This document shows, one piece after another, positions 15,357 to 24,930 of a DNA stretch of 64,000 nt. How positions within the stretch are numbered: the stretch's first letter is position 1; every line of letters starts with the position of its first letter. The position numbers and the translations under genes are program-made. The DNA is from Lachnospira pectinoschiza (GTDB lineage Bacteria; Bacillota; Clostridia; Lachnospirales; Lachnospiraceae). The DNA lies in assembly GCF_900103815.1 (NCBI RefSeq), contig NZ_FNHZ01000007.1, forward strand, positions 1 through 64,000, given 5' to 3'. The notes beneath the pieces were generated by a model. It saw only the letters and a program-made list of their open reading frames with translations. It searched no databases and was not told the DNA's origin.

Positions 15357-17564
15357 ATGTTTGCTGATATAATAATAGATATATCTCATGAACAATTAGA
15401 TAAGACTTTTCAATACAATATCCCGGATGAACTCCGGGATATTGTTAAGATTGGAAGTTTGGTTAACATACCCTTTGGTAGAGCTAACAAGATGATTCAG
15501 GGCTATGTAATTAATATGGGGGAAGAGGCAAAGTACCCTGTGGAGAAGATTAAGTACATAGACAGCTTAGTTACAGATAAAGTGGGCCTTGCAGGGGAAA
15601 TGATTGAGCTTGCTTACTGGATTAAGAAAAACTATGGTTCAACTATGAATCAAGCTCTAAAGACAGTTATTCCTGTAAAAGATAAGGTTAGCCAAAAAGA
15701 AAAGAAGTCCGTGTGTCTTAATGTGCCGGTGGATGAGGCAAAGGCAATGCTTGATACATTTTTAAAAAAGAATGCAAAGGCAAAATATAGATTAGTAGAG
15801 GCTTTGATAGAAGAAGAAATAATTGATATGAGTATTATAAAATCTAAGCTTAATATCTCAGCATCAACTATTAAATCACTTGAAGATGACGAAATTATAA
15901 AGATTAACTCAGAAGAATATTATCGAAATCCTGTGCCAAGAAGGAATATGTTTGGTAAGAATGTAGAATTAAACCCAGAGCAGAGACAGGCAGCAGATTT
16001 GATAAAAAAAGACATAGATGAAAATGTATATAGAACTTATCTTCTACACGGAATTACAGGTAGTGGAAAGACGGAAGTTTACCTGGATGTAATTGAGAAG
16101 GTTATTGAATCTGGAAAGCAAGTAATTATGCTTATTCCAGAGATTGCGCTAACTTTACAGACAGTGCAGAGATTCTACTATAGATTTGGAGATAAGGTTT
16201 CTATCTTAAATTCTAAGATGTCAAAGGGCGAGCGATACGACCAATTTTTAAGAAGCATGCGTGGGGAAATCAGTGTAATTATTGGACCTAGGTCTGCGCT
16301 GTTCACACCATTTCCTAATTTAGGTCTTATAGTTATTGATGAAGAGCATGAGGGAGCTTATAAATCCGATAAGACTCCAAGATATCATGCTAGACCCGTT
16401 GCAATTCATATAGCAAAGAAGAAACAAATTCCAGTAATACTAGGCTCGGCTACCCCAAGCGTGGATAGTTATGAAAGAGCCCTAAATGGAGAATATAAGC
16501 TAATTACTTTGACTAAGAGAGCGGGAGATGCCAAGTTACCAAAGGTCTATGTAGAAGATATGAGAGACGAGCTAAGAGCTGGCAATAGGTCTGTTTTTAG
16601 TAGAAGGTTAAAGACACTAATTAGTGATAGACTTGAAAAGAAGGAGCAGATAATGCTCTTTTTAAATAAAAGAGGCTATGCAGGATTTATATCTTGTAGA
16701 AGCTGCGGGCATGTAATGAAGTGCCCTCATTGTGACGTTTCCTTAACGGCCCATAATAACGGGAAACTTATCTGCCACTATTGTGGTTATGAGCAGGAAA
16801 ATGTTACAACTTGCCCAGAATGTGGTTCGAAATATATAGCTGGATTTAGGGCAGGAACCCAAGCATTAGAAAAATTACTTAAAAGAGAGTATCCTAATGC
16901 TAGAGTCCTTCGTATGGACACAGATACAACAAAGAATAAGGGTGGACATGAAAGAATCCTTGAATGCTTTGCAAATCATGAGGCAGACATTTTAGTAGGT
17001 ACTCAGATGATTGTAAAGGGACACGATTTTCCAGATGTTACTTTAGTTGGCATTGTGGCAGCAGATATGTCACTTTATGCTAGTGATTACAAGGCCCCTG
17101 AAAAGACCTTCCAGTTGCTTACTCAAAGTGCTGGTAGAGCTGGTAGAGGTAAAAGTCTTGGAGAGGTGGTAATTCAAAGCTATACACCAGACCACTATAG
17201 TATTCAAACTGCGGCACATCAGGATTTTAGAGGATTTTTTGATCAAGAAATAAGCTATAGAAAATTACTGGGCTATCCTCCAATATTAAATATGTTAAAA
17301 GTTACCTTATCAAGCCCTAATGAAGAGGCTCTAGATAGGGCTAGTACAAGCTTAAAGGAGAGAGCGGACAAGGTAAATAATTCAATAGTTTTAGGTCCAA
17401 CTAAAGCTAATATTTATAAAATTAATGATATTTTTAGCAAAGTTATATATATTCGCAATAAAGAATATGGTAAACTAAGCAGTGTATATGAGAACTTGGA
17501 CAATTTTGTTATTGGAAACCCATTGTTTAAAAATGTTTTAGTCAATTATGACTTTAATGAATAG
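15357..17564 (+). CDS. priA: Primosomal replication-restart helicase PriA
   Basis: 735 residues, the usual length. It is a 3'-5' DNA helicase that reloads the replisome at collapsed forks. An N-terminal DNA-binding domain (~1-200) comes first. The helicase has Walker A GITGSGKTE (232-240), DEEH (328-331), and the GSATPS and AGRAGRG motifs. Two zinc-binding clusters (CRSCGHVMKCPHC, then CHYCGY and CPECGSK) lie inside the helicase domain at about 445-485, as in the family. GAGG overlaps the end of murE and serves the ATG. It begins a run murE-priA-def-fmt with short gaps, probably one operon. Confidence 0.96.
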   Translation: MFADIIIDISHEQLDKTFQYNIPDELRDIVKIGSLVNIPFGRANKMIQGYVINMGEEAKYPVEKIKYIDSLVTDKVGLAGEMIELAYWIKKNYGSTMNQALKTVIPVKDKVSQKEKKSVCLNVPVDEAKAMLDTFLKKNAKAKYRLVEALIEEEIIDMSIIKSKLNISASTIKSLEDDEIIKINSEEYYRNPVPRRNMFGKNVELNPEQRQAADLIKKDIDENVYRTYLLHGITGSGKTEVYLDVIEKVIESGKQVIMLIPEIALTLQTVQRFYYRFGDKVSILNSKMSKGERYDQFLRSMRGEISVIIGPRSALFTPFPNLGLIVIDEEHEGAYKSDKTPRYHARPVAIHIAKKKQIPVILGSATPSVDSYERALNGEYKLITLTKRAGDAKLPKVYVEDMRDELRAGNRSVFSRRLKTLISDRLEKKEQIMLFLNKRGYAGFISCRSCGHVMKCPHCDVSLTAHNNGKLICHYCGYEQENVTTCPECGSKYIAGFRAGTQALEKLLKREYPNARVLRMDTDTTKNKGGHERILECFANHEADILVGTQMIVKGHDFPDVTLVGIVAADMSLYASDYKAPEKTFQLLTQSAGRAGRGKSLGEVVIQSYTPDHYSIQTAAHQDFRGFFDQEISYRKLLGYPPILNMLKVTLSSPNEEALDRASTSLKERADKVNNSIVLGPTKANIYKINDIFSKVIYIRNKEYGKLSSVYENLDNFVIGNPLFKNVLVNYDFNE

Positions 17565-17590
17565 TATTATAAAGATAGGAGAATAATAAT

Positions 17591-18061
17591 ATGGCAATCA
17601 GAAATATTAGAGAAATTGGTGATGATATATTAAGAGCAGAATGCAAAGAAATAAAAGAAATGACACCAAGAATTAAGGAACTTATCGAGGATATGTTTGA
17701 AACAATGTATGAGGCTAACGGTGTTGGTCTTGCAGCTCCTCAGGTAGGTATAAGAAAGAGATTAGTAGTAATTGATTGTGGCGATGATCCAATCGTATTA
17801 ATTAATCCAGTTGTTTTAGAGACAAGCGGAAGCCAGACAGGACAGGAGGGTTGCCTTTCAGTTCCAGGTAAGGTAGGTATTGTTACAAGACCTAACTATG
17901 CTAAGGTTAAGGCTTTAAATGAAGATATGGAAGAAATTATTGTAGAAGGCGAAGAATTACTTGCTAGATGTATGCTTCATGAAATCGACCATTTAAATGG
18001 CGTAATGTATGTTGATAAGATTGAAGGCGAGTTAATGGAAGTTGACTACGACGAAGAATAA
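17591..18061 (+). CDS. def: Peptide deformylase
   Basis: 156 residues, cytosolic metalloenzyme that removes the formyl group from nascent N-terminal fMet. All three family motifs are present: [10 protein letters not shown] (44-53), EGCLS (86-90, Cys88 a metal ligand) and HEIDH (130-134, two His ligands and the catalytic Glu). The acidic C-terminal tail (VDYDEE) is common in the family. AGGAG at 17577-17581 supports the ATG. The classic pairing with fmt, 49 bases downstream, links addition and removal of the formyl group. Confidence 0.97.
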   Translation: MAIRNIREIGDDILRAECKEIKEMTPRIKELIEDMFETMYEANGVGLAAPQVGIRKRLVVIDCGDDPIVLINPVVLETSGSQTGQEGCLSVPGKVGIVTRPNYAKVKALNEDMEEIIVEGEELLARCMLHEIDHLNGVMYVDKIEGELMEVDYDEE

Positions 18062-18110
18062 TCCATAAATATAGAAGATAAATTCATAAATATAGAAAAG
18101 AGGCAAATTA

Positions 18111-19070
18111 GTGAGAGTAATTTTTATGGGAACACCGGATTTTTCGGTGGGTACATTAGAAGCTATTATAAAGGCAGGACATGAAGTTTGCGCAGTAGTT
18201 ACACAGCCTGATAAGCCAAAGGGAAGAAGTAAACAATTACAATTCTCTCCTGTAAAGGAGGCGGCTCTTGCCCATAATTTAGAAGTCCTACAGCCAGAGA
18301 AAGCTAGAGACCCTGAATTTGTAGAAGAATTAAGAAGATATAATGCTGATGTTTTCGTAGTTGTAGCATTTGGCCAGATTCTACCAAAGGAAATTATTGA
18401 GATGCCAAAGTATGGTTGTGTTAACGTCCATGCATCTTTACTTCCTAAGTATAGAGGTGCTGCACCTATTCAGTACGCAGTTATTGATGGTTGCGAATAT
18501 TCAGGCGTTACAACAATGCAGATGAATGAAGGCCTTGATACAGGCGACATTCTTATGGTAGAAAAGTTAAAGCTTGATCCTAAGGAAACAGGTGGTTCTT
18601 TATTTGATAAATTAGCAGTTGTAGGCGCTAACTTACTTGTTAAGACTTTAGAAGGCCTTAAAGAGGGAAGTATAAGTCCAATTCCTCAAAAGGAAGAGGA
18701 TTCTAAATATGTTAAGATGATAAAGAAGTCCATGGGAGAGATAGATTTTAATAAGTCTGCAGTAGTTATTGAAAGACTTATTAGAGGTCTTAATCCATGG
18801 CCATCAGCTTTCACACATTTACAAGGAAAGACTTTTAAGATTTGGGAAGCTAATTGCCTTGATGATGTTACTGATGCAAAAGTCGATTTAAGCACAGCTA
18901 AGAACGGCGAAATCGTAGCTCTAAGAAAGAATTCCCTTGTAATTAAAACAGGAGAGGGTTACTTAGAGGCTCTTGAAGTTCAGTTAGAAGGCAAGAAGAG
19001 AATGGATGCAGGCTCCTTCCTTCGTGGCAATAACATTGAACTTGGCACAGTATTTGGTAAGGAAGAATAA
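18111..19070 (+). CDS. fmt: Methionyl-tRNA formyltransferase
   Basis: 319 residues. It formylates initiator Met-tRNA with 10-formyl-THF. The formyltransferase domain (~1-205) has HASLLPKYRGAAPIQ (from residue 107; His107 matches the catalytic histidine) and GLDTGDIL. A C-terminal oligonucleotide-binding-like domain completes it. The start is GTG, reading MRVIFMGTPDF, the usual family N terminus, with AAGAGG ~9 bases before. Together with def and the upstream fhs it covers the formyl cycle of translation initiation. Confidence 0.96.
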   Translation: MRVIFMGTPDFSVGTLEAIIKAGHEVCAVVTQPDKPKGRSKQLQFSPVKEAALAHNLEVLQPEKARDPEFVEELRRYNADVFVVVAFGQILPKEIIEMPKYGCVNVHASLLPKYRGAAPIQYAVIDGCEYSGVTTMQMNEGLDTGDILMVEKLKLDPKETGGSLFDKLAVVGANLLVKTLEGLKEGSISPIPQKEEDSKYVKMIKKSMGEIDFNKSAVVIERLIRGLNPWPSAFTHLQGKTFKIWEANCLDDVTDAKVDLSTAKNGEIVALRKNSLVIKTGEGYLEALEVQLEGKKRMDAGSFLRGNNIELGTVFGKEE

Positions 19071-19091
19071 TCATAAAAAGAGGTGACTTAT

Positions 19092-19814
19092 ATGTACTAT
19101 GGATATGGTTTAGGCTATGGATATTATTTTGATCCAACTTATATACTAATAATTATAGCAGCAGTACTAGCCTTGCTTGCACAGCTTAGAGTTCAATTTA
19201 CATTTTCAAAATACTCAAAAGTAGCAAGCTCTAGAGGTCTTACAGGGGCTATGGTTGCTGAACAGATTCTTAGAAGCGAAGGAATCTATGATGTGGGTGT
19301 TGCCCATGTTTCAGGTTCTCTTACAGATCACTACGATCCAAGAACTAAGATGGTAAATTTATCAGATTCGGTATATAATATGTCTTCTATAGCAGCGGTT
19401 GCTGTAGCAGCCCATGAATGTGGACATGCAATTCAGCACAACAGAGGCTATGTGCCACTAAGCCTTAGATCTGCAATAGTACCTTTTGCCAATATTGGTT
19501 CAAAGGCATCTTGGATTTTTATTATACTTGGTGTGCTTTTAAGCTGGAATCAGACACTTATTACAGTGGGAATCTTAATGTTCTCTCTTGCAGTGCTTTT
19601 CCAGATTGTTACACTTCCAGTTGAGTTTAATGCCTCAGCTAGAGCTCTTAGAATTTTAAAATCTAACGGAATGCTTGTAGATAGAGAAAATTCTAAGGCA
19701 AGATCTGTACTAACAGCAGCAGCTCTTACTTATGTAGCAAGTGCTGCCTCAGCTATTTTACAGTTACTTAGATTAATAATTTTATTTGGAGGAAATAACC
19801 GTGACGACCGCTAA
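19092..19814 (+). CDS. YugP-type membrane zinc metallopeptidase
   Basis: 240 residues. A Tyr/Gly-rich N terminus leads into a first TM helix (~14-32). The zinc motif HECGHAIQH (108-116) lies in a helix. Two or three more hydrophobic helices follow (~135-155, 158-180, 215-230). This matches the neutral zinc metallopeptidase family typified by B. subtilis YugP (DUF-type Zn_peptidase_2); its substrate is not established. The start is taken as ATG 19092, because AGAGGTGA (19079-19086) is the binding site and would overlap an in-frame GTG at 19083. The end overlaps rsmB by 14 bases, indicating coupled translation. Confidence 0.88.
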   Translation: MYYGYGLGYGYYFDPTYILIIIAAVLALLAQLRVQFTFSKYSKVASSRGLTGAMVAEQILRSEGIYDVGVAHVSGSLTDHYDPRTKMVNLSDSVYNMSSIAAVAVAAHECGHAIQHNRGYVPLSLRSAIVPFANIGSKASWIFIILGVLLSWNQTLITVGILMFSLAVLFQIVTLPVEFNASARALRILKSNGMLVDRENSKARSVLTAAALTYVASAASAILQLLRLIILFGGNNRDDR

Positions 19815-21105
19815 TAATTCGGTTAATCTAAGAGCAGTTGTTTTAGATATGCTCTTAGAGAATGAAAAGAACGGCGAATTTTCTAACTATCTTTTAAATA
19901 ATGCGCTGGCTAAATACCAATATTTGGAAAAGAGCCAGCGCTCATTTATCGCTAAGCTTTTTATTGGAAGTATTGAAAGAAAGATAGAATTAGACTATGT
20001 TTGCAATCAATTTTCAAAAACCAAAACAAAGAAAATGAAGCCCTTAATTAGGGTCTTAATTAGAATGTCAATTTACCAGCTTTTATACATGGATTCAGTG
20101 CCTGAGTCTGCAGTTTGTAATGAGGCTGTTAAGTTAGCAACTAAGCGTGGTTTTGTAAGCTTAAAGGGCTTTGTAAATGGCGTATTAAGAAATATTGCAA
20201 GAAATAAGGATTCAATAGAATATCCAGCAGAAAGTGACTACATTTTACATAATAGTATTAAATATTCAATGCCAGAATGGATTATTAAGCTTTGGCTTGA
20301 AAGCTATAGTAAAGAGGAAGTTTCTGATATTCTAGAGGGTCTCTTTAAAGAGAAAAGAACCTATATTAGAGTTAATACAAGTAAGATTAGTCCTAAGGAT
20401 TTAAAGGAAAAGCTAGAATCTGAAGGGGTTAAGGTTGTTAATACTGAGATTGATTATGCACTAGAGATTTCGGATTATGATTATTTGACTAATTTAGACA
20501 GTTTTAATGAAGGACTTTTCCAGATTCAGGATTTAAGCTCAATTATTGCAGGTTACAATTCTCATTTTGAAAATGGACAGACAGTAGTGGACGTTTGCGC
20601 CGCTCCTGGTGGCAAGACAATCAATGCTAGTTTGTGGGTTGGCGATGAAGGAAGAGTTTATTCTAGAGACATTTCCTATGAAAAGCTTGATAAGATTGAG
20701 GAAAATCTTGATAGATTAGGAATTACTAATGTAGAGACAGAAGTGTTTGATGCCTCAGAACTTGATGAAAGTTTAGTGGCTAAGGCAGATGTAGTAATTG
20801 CTGACCTACCTTGTTCAGGTCTTGGTATTATAGGTAGAAAGCCAGACATTAAATACAATGCGAGTCCTGAAAAATGTGCTGAATTGATAGAAATTCAAAA
20901 AAATATTTTAACTACAGTAGTTAATTATTTGAAAGAATCTGCTATACTAGTTTATAGTACTTGTACAATCAATAAGGCAGAGAATGAAGAACAAGTGGAA
21001 TTTATAAAGGGTCTAGGCTTTGAACTTTTAGACATGAAGCAGTTATTAGCTGGAAAGACAAAGGACACAGACGGATTCTTTTATGCAATTTTAAAGAAGA
21101 AGTAA
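19801..21105 (+). CDS. rsmB: 16S rRNA m5C967 methyltransferase
   Basis: 434 residues. An N-terminal NusB-like RNA-binding domain (~1-140) is followed by a SAM-dependent methyltransferase with VDVCAAPGGKT (SAM loop). The two family cysteines sit in DLPCSG (Cys338) and YSTCTI (Cys388). The start is GTG 19801, eight bases after GGAGG inside the end of the peptidase gene; an in-frame TTG at 19786 lies upstream of that site. It belongs to the def-fmt-rsmB-rlmN-prpC-prkC order common in Firmicutes. Confidence 0.95.
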   Translation: MTTANNSVNLRAVVLDMLLENEKNGEFSNYLLNNALAKYQYLEKSQRSFIAKLFIGSIERKIELDYVCNQFSKTKTKKMKPLIRVLIRMSIYQLLYMDSVPESAVCNEAVKLATKRGFVSLKGFVNGVLRNIARNKDSIEYPAESDYILHNSIKYSMPEWIIKLWLESYSKEEVSDILEGLFKEKRTYIRVNTSKISPKDLKEKLESEGVKVVNTEIDYALEISDYDYLTNLDSFNEGLFQIQDLSSIIAGYNSHFENGQTVVDVCAAPGGKTINASLWVGDEGRVYSRDISYEKLDKIEENLDRLGITNVETEVFDASELDESLVAKADVVIADLPCSGLGIIGRKPDIKYNASPEKCAELIEIQKNILTTVVNYLKESAILVYSTCTINKAENEEQVEFIKGLGFELLDMKQLLAGKTKDTDGFFYAILKKK

Positions 21106-21114
21106 GGTATTAGA

Positions 21115-22197
21115 ATGGATATTAATTATAAGATTAAGGACGGTAGAGTGGATTTAAAGAGTCTACACTCTAGCGAACTAATTGAATATATAGAGAGCTT
21201 AGGAGAGAAGAAGTTTAGAGCTAATCAGCTTTATCAGTGGATGCACGAAAAGCTTGTAACTAACTTTGATGACTGCCTTAATATTCCTGCTAAGCTTAGA
21301 GATAGTTTAAAGGAAAATGCATATCTTATGGCACTTGAGCCAATAAGGGTGCAGACATCACAAATTGATGGAACACAAAAGTACTTATTTAAACTCTACG
21401 ATGGCAATGTCATTGAAAGTGTATTAATGAAGTACCACCATGGAAATTCAGTTTGTATTTCATCCCAGGTTGGATGTAAAATGGGTTGTCGCTTCTGTGC
21501 GTCAACACTTGACGGTTGTGTAAGAAACCTCACACCTTCTGAAATGTTAGATCAGGTCTATAGAATTCAGAGCATTTCAGGAGAGCGAGTTTCTAATATA
21601 GTAATTATGGGTTCTGGCGAGCCTATGGATAATTACGACAATGTTATTAAGTTTCTAGAGTTGATTAATTCTGAAAAAGGGCTTAATATTAGTCTTCGTA
21701 ATTTAACAGTTTCTACTTGTGGTTTAGTGCCAAAGATTAGAGAGTTAGCTGACCTTGAGCTACAGATAACTCTTGCGATTTCTTTACATGCACCTAATGA
21801 CGAGCTTAGAAAGACTATGATGCCTATAGCTAATAAGTATTCTATAGAAGAAATAATGGATGCCTGCAGATATTATCTTGATAAGACAGGCAGAAGAATT
21901 TCCTTTGAGTACAGCTTAGTAAAGGGCGTTAATGATACTAAGGAATGTGCAAGTCAGTTAATTGATTTGGTACATGGCCTTAATTGTCATATTAACCTTA
22001 TTCCGGTTAATCCGATTAAGGAAAGAGATTACGAACAATCTAATAAGGATGCTATTATGGCATTCAAAAATAAACTTGAAAAATGTGGAATTAATGTTAC
22101 TATTAGAAGAGAAATGGGCCGAGATATTGACGGCGCATGTGGTCAATTAAGAAAAAGTTATATGGAGGATAGTCATGAAAGCAGTAGCAATGACTGA
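21115..22197 (+). CDS. rlmN: 23S rRNA A2503 / tRNA A37 C2-methyltransferase
   Basis: 360 residues, a radical SAM enzyme. The cluster-binding CKMGCRFC (Cys121, 125, 128) is intact. The second catalytic Cys lies near the C terminus in GACGQL (Cys342). The SAM-binding GSGEPMDNYDN is present. The N-terminal ~95 residues form the small RNA-recognition domain. The last ~10 residues (DSHESSSND) are polar and overlap the start of prpC by 23 bases. The ATG has only a weak site (TAAGG), so coupling to rsmB, 9 bases upstream, is likely. Confidence 0.95.
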   Translation: MDINYKIKDGRVDLKSLHSSELIEYIESLGEKKFRANQLYQWMHEKLVTNFDDCLNIPAKLRDSLKENAYLMALEPIRVQTSQIDGTQKYLFKLYDGNVIESVLMKYHHGNSVCISSQVGCKMGCRFCASTLDGCVRNLTPSEMLDQVYRIQSISGERVSNIVIMGSGEPMDNYDNVIKFLELINSEKGLNISLRNLTVSTCGLVPKIRELADLELQITLAISLHAPNDELRKTMMPIANKYSIEEIMDACRYYLDKTGRRISFEYSLVKGVNDTKECASQLIDLVHGLNCHINLIPVNPIKERDYEQSNKDAIMAFKNKLEKCGINVTIRREMGRDIDGACGQLRKSYMEDSHESSSND

Positions 22198-22897
22198 TAT
22201 TGGTAAAAAAAGAAAAACCAATCAGGATTTTGTCTATACATCTATGACACCTATAGGAATACTCCCGAATCTTTTCATTGTGGCAGATGGCATGGGGGGC
22301 CATAAAGCAGGCGACACGGCATCAAGATTTACAGTGGAAACACTAGTAAAGCTACTTAAGGAGAACCTAACTAAGGATGCTGTTAGCACAGTAGAGAAGG
22401 CGATTTTAGAGGTAAACACATTACTTCTAGAAAAGGCTAAGGAATCAGAAGATTATACAGGCATGGGGACAACACTTTGCCTAGCAAGTATTATTGATGA
22501 TACACTTTTAGTTGCCAACGTAGGGGATAGTAGACTATACGTAGTTGATGAGGACATACGACAAGTTACCAGAGACCACTCATTGGTTGAGGAAATGGTT
22601 CTTGCAGGTGAGATTAACAAAGAGGAAGCAAGAAATCATGAGAGGAAAAATGTTATAACGAGGGCTATTGGCGGTACAACTACCGTAGAGCCAGATATGT
22701 TTAGAATAGACCTAAAGAAAAACGATAGGATTTTATTATGTAGTGATGGTTTAACTAACATGCTCGAGGATACAGAGATTGCTGATATCATTAAAGATGA
22801 GTCAGATATTAATAATGCCGCAAAGAAACTGATAGACAAGGCTAATAAGAATGGCGGGCTAGATAATATATCAGTTGTTATTATTAAAACTAATTAG
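22175..22897 (+). CDS. prpC: PP2C-family Ser/Thr phosphatase
   Basis: 240 residues, the usual size of the soluble bacterial PP2C that dephosphorylates PrkC and its targets. Metal-binding motifs are present: NQDF near the start, VADGMGGHKAGD, NVGDSRLY, and LCSDGLT plus GGLDNISVV near the end. GGAGG, within the end of rlmN, precedes the ATG. The kinase starts 17 bases downstream, so the two oppose each other from one transcript. Confidence 0.95.
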   Translation: MKAVAMTDIGKKRKTNQDFVYTSMTPIGILPNLFIVADGMGGHKAGDTASRFTVETLVKLLKENLTKDAVSTVEKAILEVNTLLLEKAKESEDYTGMGTTLCLASIIDDTLLVANVGDSRLYVVDEDIRQVTRDHSLVEEMVLAGEINKEEARNHERKNVITRAIGGTTTVEPDMFRIDLKKNDRILLCSDGLTNMLEDTEIADIIKDESDINNAAKKLIDKANKNGGLDNISVVIIKTN

Positions 22898-22913
22898 AAA
22901 GGTATAAATTAAT

Positions 22914-24923
22914 ATGTTGAGAAAAGGACAGTTTTTAGCTGACAGATATGAAATACTAGAGCAGATCGGCGCTGGAGGAATGGCTGATGTGTATAAGGCT
23001 AAATGCCACAAACTTAATAGATTTGTTGCCATTAAGGTTATGAAAAAAGAATTTAGTGATGATAAGACTTTTGTTACTAAATTTAGAGCAGAGGCTCAGT
23101 CTGCTGCAGGTCTTACACATTCTAATGTCGTAAGCGTTTATGATGTTGGAGATGAAGATGGCATCTATTATATTGTTATGGAATTAGTTGAGGGTATTAC
23201 CCTTAAGAAATATATAGAAAAAAGAGGTAGAATTCCATTTAAGGAAGCTGCTAGTATTGCTATTCAGGTAGTAAACGGCATGGAAGCTGCCCACAAGGCT
23301 GGAGTTGTTCACAGAGATATTAAACCTCAGAATATTATTATTTCAAAGGACGGTAAGGTTAAGGTTACTGACTTTGGTATTGCTAAGGTTTCATCTAATA
23401 CAACAATTAACTCATCACAGACAATGGGCTCTGTTCACTACATTTCACCAGAACAGGCAAGAGGTGGATACTCAGATGCTAGAACTGATATTTACTCAAT
23501 GGGTATCACAATTTTTGAGATGTTAACAGGAACTGTACCATTTGATGCAGATAATTCAGTAACAGTTGCTGTAAAGCATATACAGGATAAGATTCCACTT
23601 GCATCAACACTTGCTGAGGGAATCCCTGTAAGTATAGATAAGATTGTTGCAAAATGTACTGAGAAAAAGCCTGACAGAAGATATCAGACAGCAGAAGAAT
23701 TACTTGCTGATTTAAAGAAATCTCTTGTTATGCCAGATGTAGATTTTGTTAAAATGGCACCAATAATGGAGGATGAAATGTCAAAGAAAGAAGAAAATGA
23801 AGAATTAAATGAAGATTTAGACGTTCTTGACGATGACAATGAAGAAACACTAGAAGATCTTGACGACGAAGATGGCGTTTTAGATGATGAAGACGAGGAT
23901 GAAGATGATATTGATGATGAAAGTAATGAAAAGCTTGATAAGATCATGAAGTATATCGGAATCGGTATTGCAGCTATTATTCTTATTATTACAGTATTTG
24001 TAATCTTAAAGTTAGTAGGTTGTGGTTCTTCTTCAACAGAGACAGAAACAGAGACAACAACAGTTTCAGAAGATGATTCAAGCCTTGTTTCAGTACCTGA
24101 TGTTACAGGTAAGTCAAAGGAAGAGGCTATTGAGGCATTAAATGAAGTAAGCCTTGGTTACTCAATTGTTACACAGAGCTCTTCAACAGTAGAAGAAGGC
24201 TATGTAATTAGTCAGGGTACAACAGCAGGCTCTAAGGTTTCTGCTAATACAAGAATCGTTCTTACAGTAAGTAAGGGAACTGAAACAGAAACAGTTTCTG
24301 TTACTAATGTAAAGGGCATGACAGAGGAAAAGGCTACTGAAACTCTTAAGGATTTAGGCTTTGAGGTTGAAGTAGAATATGCATATAGTACAACAGTTGA
24401 AGCTGGTAATGTTATTAGCTACTCACCAACAGGTAGTGCAGAAAAGGGCTCTACAATTACTATTAAGGTAAGTAGAGGTGAGGAAGAGAAGACAGTTACT
24501 ATGATTGATTTAACAGGTATGTCAGAGTCATCTGCTATTTCATGGTTAACGTCTAATAGTTTAACATATACAATTCAGTATCAGACATCATCTGGTGAGT
24601 ATGGATATGTAACAGCTCAGAACTATAAGGAAGGTGCATCGGTAACTACAAGTACAAGCATTGTTGTAACAGTTAGTCATAAGGAAGCTACAGTAGATAT
24701 TCCTGATGTTACTGAAATGTCATCAGCAAAGGCTAAGTCGACACTCGAAGCTGCAGGATTTAATGTCTCTACTGTTACTGCAGCAAGTGATACAGTAGCT
24801 AAAGGTAATGTAATAAGTTATTCACCAACAGGATCTGCAGTAAAAGGTTCAACAATTACTATTACTGTAAGTTCAGGACCTGCAGAAATAGAATCTGGCA
24901 CAAATGAAGCAGGTACTAACTAG
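22914..24923 (+). CDS. prkC: PASTA-domain Ser/Thr protein kinase
   Basis: 669 residues. The cytosolic kinase domain (~10-270) has IGAGGMADVYKA, Lys41 in VAIKV, the HRDIKPQN loop (from 133), DFG and the APE-like SPEQA. A very acidic juxtamembrane linker (~285-340, mostly D/E) is unusual in its density. One TM helix (~346-367) follows. Four extracellular PASTA repeats begin at about residues 390, 459, 527 and 594; they sense muropeptides or lipid II in known homologues. Repeats 2 and 4 share ISYSPTGSA and KGSTITI, suggesting recent duplication. The operon with prpC and rsgA is typical of Firmicutes. Confidence 0.95.
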   Translation: MLRKGQFLADRYEILEQIGAGGMADVYKAKCHKLNRFVAIKVMKKEFSDDKTFVTKFRAEAQSAAGLTHSNVVSVYDVGDEDGIYYIVMELVEGITLKKYIEKRGRIPFKEAASIAIQVVNGMEAAHKAGVVHRDIKPQNIIISKDGKVKVTDFGIAKVSSNTTINSSQTMGSVHYISPEQARGGYSDARTDIYSMGITIFEMLTGTVPFDADNSVTVAVKHIQDKIPLASTLAEGIPVSIDKIVAKCTEKKPDRRYQTAEELLADLKKSLVMPDVDFVKMAPIMEDEMSKKEENEELNEDLDVLDDDNEETLEDLDDEDGVLDDEDEDEDDIDDESNEKLDKIMKYIGIGIAAIILIITVFVILKLVGCGSSSTETETETTTVSEDDSSLVSVPDVTGKSKEEAIEALNEVSLGYSIVTQSSSTVEEGYVISQGTTAGSKVSANTRIVLTVSKGTETETVSVTNVKGMTEEKATETLKDLGFEVEVEYAYSTTVEAGNVISYSPTGSAEKGSTITIKVSRGEEEKTVTMIDLTGMSESSAISWLTSNSLTYTIQYQTSSGEYGYVTAQNYKEGASVTTSTSIVVTVSHKEATVDIPDVTEMSSAKAKSTLEAAGFNVSTVTAASDTVAKGNVISYSPTGSAVKGSTITITVSSGPAEIESGTNEAGTN

Positions 24924-24930
24924 GTAGTTC

